A stretch of 64,000 nt of DNA from Sediminitomix flava. GTDB taxonomy: Bacteria > Bacteroidota > Bacteroidia > Cytophagales > Flammeovirgaceae. This document shows positions 60,454 through 64,000 of the stretch, in pieces. Under the pieces are notes generated by a model, which was given only the letters and a program-made list of their open reading frames with translations, did not search any database and was not told where the DNA came from. The stretch spans positions 186,001 through 250,000 of the forward strand of contig NZ_QGDO01000006.1 of NCBI RefSeq assembly GCF_003149185.1, in the 5' to 3' direction. The position numbers were made by a program, and so were the translations under genes. Every line of letters starts with the position of its first letter. Position 1 is the stretch's first letter.

Positions 60454-61365
60454 ATGCGAATAGCAGTTATTGATTTAGGAACAAATACATTCAAATATAT
60501 TCTTTGTGAGCTTCAAGATGGGAAACTTGTAAGATTGGCTTCTGACCTTCAATTTGTGAGATTGGGAAAAGGAGGAATCAGTGACGGGAGAATTTTACAA
60601 GAAGCCGTAGATAGAGCCATTCATACCCTGTCTGATTTTAAGAAACAAATCAATCGTGTTGGAGCTGATGAGATTGTGGCGATTGGTACGAATGTATTTA
60701 GAGCTGCTAAAAATGCAGAAGAAGTCATCGAAGAAATTTATGAAGAACTAAGAATAAAAGTTCATGTGATTTCGGGAGAAGAAGAGGCAAGACTGATCAG
60801 TTTTGGGGTTCAGCATGAAATAAACTTTGAAGGGGAAAAAGGCTTGATCATGGATATTGGAGGGGGAAGTACCGAATTCATTATCTGTGATGAAAAAAAA
60901 ATCTATTGGAAAGAAAGCTTTGAAATAGGTGCTCAACGCTTGATGGATGCATTTTATAAAGAAGATCCAATTTCACTGGAGAGTCAAAAGGAGATGTATG
61001 ATTTCTTTGATGAAGAATTGGCATCACTTAACGAGCAGATCAGTATTTTTCAGCCTAAAAAACTAATTGGTTCGGCAGGAACATTCGACACCATCAGAAG
61101 TATGTACGAAGCTCGAACAAGAGAAACCTTGACTGAGGAAAAGAATTTTGTGGGTACAGGTATTTTCAATGCCATGTATCAAGAGTTGTTGACTTTACCT
61201 CGAGTTCAGCGTCTTCAAATTGCAGGTTTAATATCTGAACGTGTAGATATGATTGTACCTGCGGCTATTTCACTCCAATATGTGATAGAGCAAGTTCAGA
61301 CTGATCGTATCTATATTTCAGAAAGCTCGCTAAGAGAAGGTATTTTTTGGCAAAAGCATTCTTGA
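60454..61365 (+). CDS. Ppx/GppA-family phosphatase
   Basis: 303 residues with the actin-like ATPase fold: VIDLGTNTFKYILCEL (phosphate 1), GTNVFRAAKNAEEVI, VISGEEEARLISFGV (family signature), LIMDIGGGSTEFIICD (phosphate 2) and GSAGTFDTIRSM (adenosine motif). It hydrolyses polyphosphate or pppGpp; the lack of the C-terminal HD-like domain and the short size match the Bacteroidota form. The caspase-family gene follows after 74 bases. Confidence 0.88.
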   Translation: MRIAVIDLGTNTFKYILCELQDGKLVRLASDLQFVRLGKGGISDGRILQEAVDRAIHTLSDFKKQINRVGADEIVAIGTNVFRAAKNAEEVIEEIYEELRIKVHVISGEEEARLISFGVQHEINFEGEKGLIMDIGGGSTEFIICDEKKIYWKESFEIGAQRLMDAFYKEDPISLESQKEMYDFFDEELASLNEQISIFQPKKLIGSAGTFDTIRSMYEARTRETLTEEKNFVGTGIFNAMYQELLTLPRVQRLQIAGLISERVDMIVPAAISLQYVIEQVQTDRIYISESSLREGIFWQKHS

Positions 61366-61439
61366 TGGAATTATGAAGGATTGAAACGTAGTTATGGGGG
61401 TAGTATAATTTTCCAAAAACAGACTTCTCTCTAAAAACT

Positions 61440-63689
61440 ATGAAAAGGCTACTTTTCTATATAACTATATTCTTATTCCTAAGCATGAGTGCTTTTTCTA
61501 TTGAAAGAAAAGCACTTATTATCGGGATAAACAATTACGAACCCAAAGAAGGGCTAGACGCTGTAAAATCGGATAGAATGTGGATTAACTTGGATGGCTC
61601 AGTGAATGATGCCCTTTCCATGAAAAGTATCCTTCTGAATAAGTTCGGTTTTGTTGAAAACAACATCATAACATTAGTAACCCCCGAAGAGACCACAAGA
61701 GATAAACTTATCGAAGGCTTTAAGAAGCTTGCCGCCATGACCCAAAAAGGCGATGAGGTATTCATATATTATGCAGGGCATGGTTCTCAAGTTGTGAATT
61801 CAAGATCGCCAGAAGTAGACAAGCTAGATGAGACGATAGTACCTTCCGATTCTTACACGGGCGTGTTGGATATCAGAGACAAGGAACTGAATGAGCTTTT
61901 TTCCAAAATACAAGACAAAGGAGCTGTTCTGACAATCATCTTTGATAGCTGTAATAGTGGTTCTGTGAGTCGCTCATCAGGCTTGCCAGAAATGTATAAA
62001 GCAAGAGCCATCAGAAGAGACAATAGAGATGTGAAAGAACCTTTTGACCCGATTGATATTGCCTCGAAAGGAGCACTTGTGATTTCAGCATCTCAAGATT
62101 ATGAGTTAGCGAAAGAGTTTACGGATCCCGATGGGCAAAAACATGGTGCTTTTACTTACGCATTTATGAAGGCACTTCGGGAAAGCTCACCGAATGAATC
62201 GGCTTTGAATCTTTTCAAAAGAACTCGTTCTATTCTTTTATATATGGGAGTGCCTAGTCAACATCCTGTTTTTGAAGGGAATATTTCACGCTCTCGCCTT
62301 ACCCTTTTTGGCTCAGAATCTGAAGAGAAATATACCAAAGTAGCTATTTCTGATAAAGAAAAAGATGTAGTAGAACTAGATGGAGGATTTGCGATTGGTT
62401 TATCACCAGGAACTACTTTAGCAAGTTTGAATGAAGATGGAGTAGAACTGCAAGTTACTGAAATGACGGATATCAATAGTTGTTTGGCAAAGGTGATTAA
62501 TGGAAAGCTGGGAGATATCGAGATTGGTGATTTTTATCGAATTACAGGAATGCCATTTATAGGAAATAGGGCATTGAAAGTTTGGTATTCGTGTAGCAAT
62601 TATAAAGCTGAAGACCTCAAGGAATTACATAATGGTATAGGTAAAATAGCCTCCAAATATGAACTCAAGGTATTAGAGGAACTGACTGTAGAAGATGTTT
62701 CTATCAAATGTATTTTTGATGGTACAGCTTGGCAGTTGGTCAATCATTGTGGAGAAAAAAGAATGTTACCTATCAAATTTGATGAAGCTAGTTTTGAAGA
62801 AGGAATTAAGAGTCTAGTGAATTCGGGTTGTATGGAGTTTGGAAATACCATTTGGGTCAATTATCCTCCTGTAAAAGGTGTCGGAGACCTTATGGAAAAG
62901 ACATTTCTACATGAAGGTTCGGGAGTAGAAAAAACATTGAGTATCCCTGAAGCAACTTATTGGCTAAGTGGTAGATTCAATAAAAGTGGGCAGCTAGAAT
63001 ATGCTTGGTATTACTCTGAACTTTCGGCAGAGCTTTACCCACTGCCTAACCGAACCAATTGGGTACTTTATGATTCTGATCGTACAACATTTGAAAGTCT
63101 TTATAGAAGCAGTAATCAAATCTCTAAATTATATGCTTGGATGACCTTGCCTTCACCTAGCAATGATGCTTCATTTCCTTATTCCTTAGCGATTAGGGAT
63201 GTTATCTCTAAAAAGGTGATCAAAGATGGAAATACAATTGAAGGTTCTGTCTATGAATTTGTGATGATGCGTGACGAGGCTTTATTTAAAAAGTGGAATA
63301 GGCGAGACCGTTTTATTTACATTTTTATGATGGATAGTAACGGGCAAATGACACTTGTTTTTCCTCGAAATAGTAGTGTAGAGAATAATACTTATACTTT
63401 GGCCAAGAGTGAAGGAGGAAAGTATTTGGAGGAAGTTGTTATTCCGAAAAGTAAATTTAGGGTAGGTCCGCCTTATGGCGCAGACACGTTCTTTATGCTT
63501 TCTAGTAAAGAACCTTTAAATGACCCTTGGGTCTTGGAAAGCCCTGCGGTGGTTACACGCGGAGGAGCAAAAGTTCAGAATCCGATTGATATACTCCTAA
63601 ACAGAGGTGTACAAAGAGGCGATAAAAAAGCCTCGAATTCATCTGATTGGTATATTGAAAGATTTACATTGTATAGTCAAGGAGAATAA
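61440..63689 (+). CDS. Secreted caspase-family (C14) protease with C-terminal DUF4384-like domain
   Basis: 749 residues with a signal peptide (MKRLLFYITIFLFLSMSAFS). The caspase-like fold starts at about residue 22: KALIIGINNYEP, VFIYYAGHGSQ (catalytic His, H114) and IIFDSCNSGS (catalytic Cys, C171), so both dyad residues are present. GTLVISASQ-type strand (ALVISASQDYELAKEF) and HGAFTYAFMKAL complete the domain. From about residue 420 a long region of unknown function leads to a DUF4384-like module with RFIYIFMMDSNGQMTLVFPRN near the end. Substrate specificity is probably Arg/Lys, as in other metacaspase-like proteins. Exported, so it may act on envelope proteins. Confidence 0.85.
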   Translation: MKRLLFYITIFLFLSMSAFSIERKALIIGINNYEPKEGLDAVKSDRMWINLDGSVNDALSMKSILLNKFGFVENNIITLVTPEETTRDKLIEGFKKLAAMTQKGDEVFIYYAGHGSQVVNSRSPEVDKLDETIVPSDSYTGVLDIRDKELNELFSKIQDKGAVLTIIFDSCNSGSVSRSSGLPEMYKARAIRRDNRDVKEPFDPIDIASKGALVISASQDYELAKEFTDPDGQKHGAFTYAFMKALRESSPNESALNLFKRTRSILLYMGVPSQHPVFEGNISRSRLTLFGSESEEKYTKVAISDKEKDVVELDGGFAIGLSPGTTLASLNEDGVELQVTEMTDINSCLAKVINGKLGDIEIGDFYRITGMPFIGNRALKVWYSCSNYKAEDLKELHNGIGKIASKYELKVLEELTVEDVSIKCIFDGTAWQLVNHCGEKRMLPIKFDEASFEEGIKSLVNSGCMEFGNTIWVNYPPVKGVGDLMEKTFLHEGSGVEKTLSIPEATYWLSGRFNKSGQLEYAWYYSELSAELYPLPNRTNWVLYDSDRTTFESLYRSSNQISKLYAWMTLPSPSNDASFPYSLAIRDVISKKVIKDGNTIEGSVYEFVMMRDEALFKKWNRRDRFIYIFMMDSNGQMTLVFPRNSSVENNTYTLAKSEGGKYLEEVVIPKSKFRVGPPYGADTFFMLSSKEPLNDPWVLESPAVVTRGGAKVQNPIDILLNRGVQRGDKKASNSSDWYIERFTLYSQGE

Positions 63690-63710
63690 TCTTCTCATGA
63701 ATTATTATAA

Positions 63711-63766
63711 ATAAAGTAAAGAAGCTAGTTCGGAGTATGAAATAGCTTCTTTACTTTATATTTTTC
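63711..63766 (+). terminator. Terminator after the caspase-family gene
   Basis: ATAAAGTAAAGAAGCTA (63711-63727) pairs perfectly with TAGCTTCTTTACTTTAT (63743-63759), followed by a T-rich run. Confidence 0.9.
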
Positions 63767-63833
63767 ATTCTAATATTCCGATTCGCTAATAATTCCTATC
63801 TTGCTATGATAAGATTATAAATATCGAGCAAGG

Positions 63834-64000
63834 ATGAAGAAGTCATTTTTATACCTACTTTTTCTGACAGCACTGATAGGCTGTCAATCACTTCAAAAGA
63901 ATACAAAATCCTCCAACATAGCGGAAACAATCTCAGAACCTCTTCTTACTGTGGATAGCCTAGAGGTATCCAAAGATGAGTTTTTGTATTTGTATGACAA
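63834..64000 (+). CDS. Lipoprotein, 5' part; probable PpiC/SurA-type peptidyl-prolyl isomerase
   Basis: Only the first 55 codons are inside the window. The start ATG 63834 gives a lipoprotein signal (MKKSFLYLLFLTALIGC, Cys 17) and AAGGA lies directly upstream. After a linker the segment LLTVDSLEVSKDEFLYLYD resembles the beginning of the SurA/PpiC N-terminal domain in Bacteroidota isomerases (pattern of a short strand, then x-x-x-E-F-x-Y-x-Y). The isomerase domain would lie beyond the edge, so the call is tentative. Confidence 0.5.
   Translation, partial: MKKSFLYLLFLTALIGCQSLQKNTKSSNIAETISEPLLTVDSLEVSKDEFLYLYD

Noticed and set aside
1-64000. Prophage, CRISPR array or insertion sequence
   Set aside because: No integrase, transposase, capsid gene or regularly spaced repeat was recognised anywhere in the window; the single inverted-repeat element has no transposase.

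Overview
The window looks like chromosome from a marine, gliding Bacteroidota bacterium, most likely of the order Cytophagales. The evidence is low GC (judged by eye at a little under 40 percent), a GldJ-type gliding lipoprotein, a type IX secretion (T9SS) C-terminal sorting domain on a secreted agarase, OMP/CarboxypepD_reg receptor architecture, Bacteroidota-type promoter boxes (TAnnTTTG) and many Bacteroidota-typical lipoproteins. Two GH16 beta-agarase-like enzymes suggest an agar-degrading relative of Flammeovirga or similar genera. There is no rRNA gene, so the genus is a guess. I saw no rRNA or tRNA genes, CRISPR array, complete insertion sequence or prophage.

Layout. 1-7.3 kb: 3' end of gatA, an MltD-like LysM transglycosylase, a rhodanese, L-serine dehydratase (minus), an orphan PAS histidine kinase and an exported amidohydrolase. 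7.3-14.8 kb: ispD, pdhA, dxr, rseP and a lone nqrF, so two MEP isoprenoid genes and pyruvate dehydrogenase E1 alpha lie together; then a HEAT-like protein and a YiaA-type membrane protein. 14.9-20.8 kb: a 5'-nucleotidase split over two genes, an outer-membrane receptor-like barrel, a DUF4136 lipoprotein and a HAD phosphatase. 20.8-25.1 kb: an SdpR/SdpI-type operon with a palindromic operator, an MscS channel, a small Hsp20-like protein and a YiiX-like lipoprotein. 25.3-33.5 kb: PAP2 phosphatase, guaA, fmt, trmH-like, ROK glucokinase, rodA and accD.

33.7-39.5 kb: a MerC-domain protein behind a strong palindrome, hemolysin III, a cyclase-family lipoprotein, then a redox-stress module in which prx-trx-small protein is divergent from oxyR with nearly abutting promoters, a GNAT and an unknown protein. 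39.8-50.9 kb: mfd, gldJ, a 1087-residue outer-membrane fusion protein (degenerate gluzincin-like domain, TolB-type propeller, Omp85-like barrel), udk, rlmB and a heptosyltransferase. 51-54 kb: two paralogous GH16 genes, one lipoprotein and one T9SS-secreted, each with the same 15-mer about 120 bp upstream of its start. 54.2-64 kb: an SPFH lipoprotein pair, a 0.7-kb non-coding gap holding a MITE-like inverted-repeat element, QorB-like and DUF4437-like genes, a CPBP protease, an M16 protease, Ppx/GppA, a caspase-family protein and the start of a probable PpiC/SurA-type lipoprotein.

Most of the window is ordinary core chromosome with tight hairpin terminators between convergent genes. The parts most worth following up are the pseudo-peptidase/propeller/Omp85 fusion beside gldJ, the shared upstream element of the agarase pair, the inverted-repeat element at 55.65-55.89 kb, the palindrome before the MerC gene, the DnaA-box cluster near 14.85 kb and the promoter that would place guaA on a leaderless transcript.
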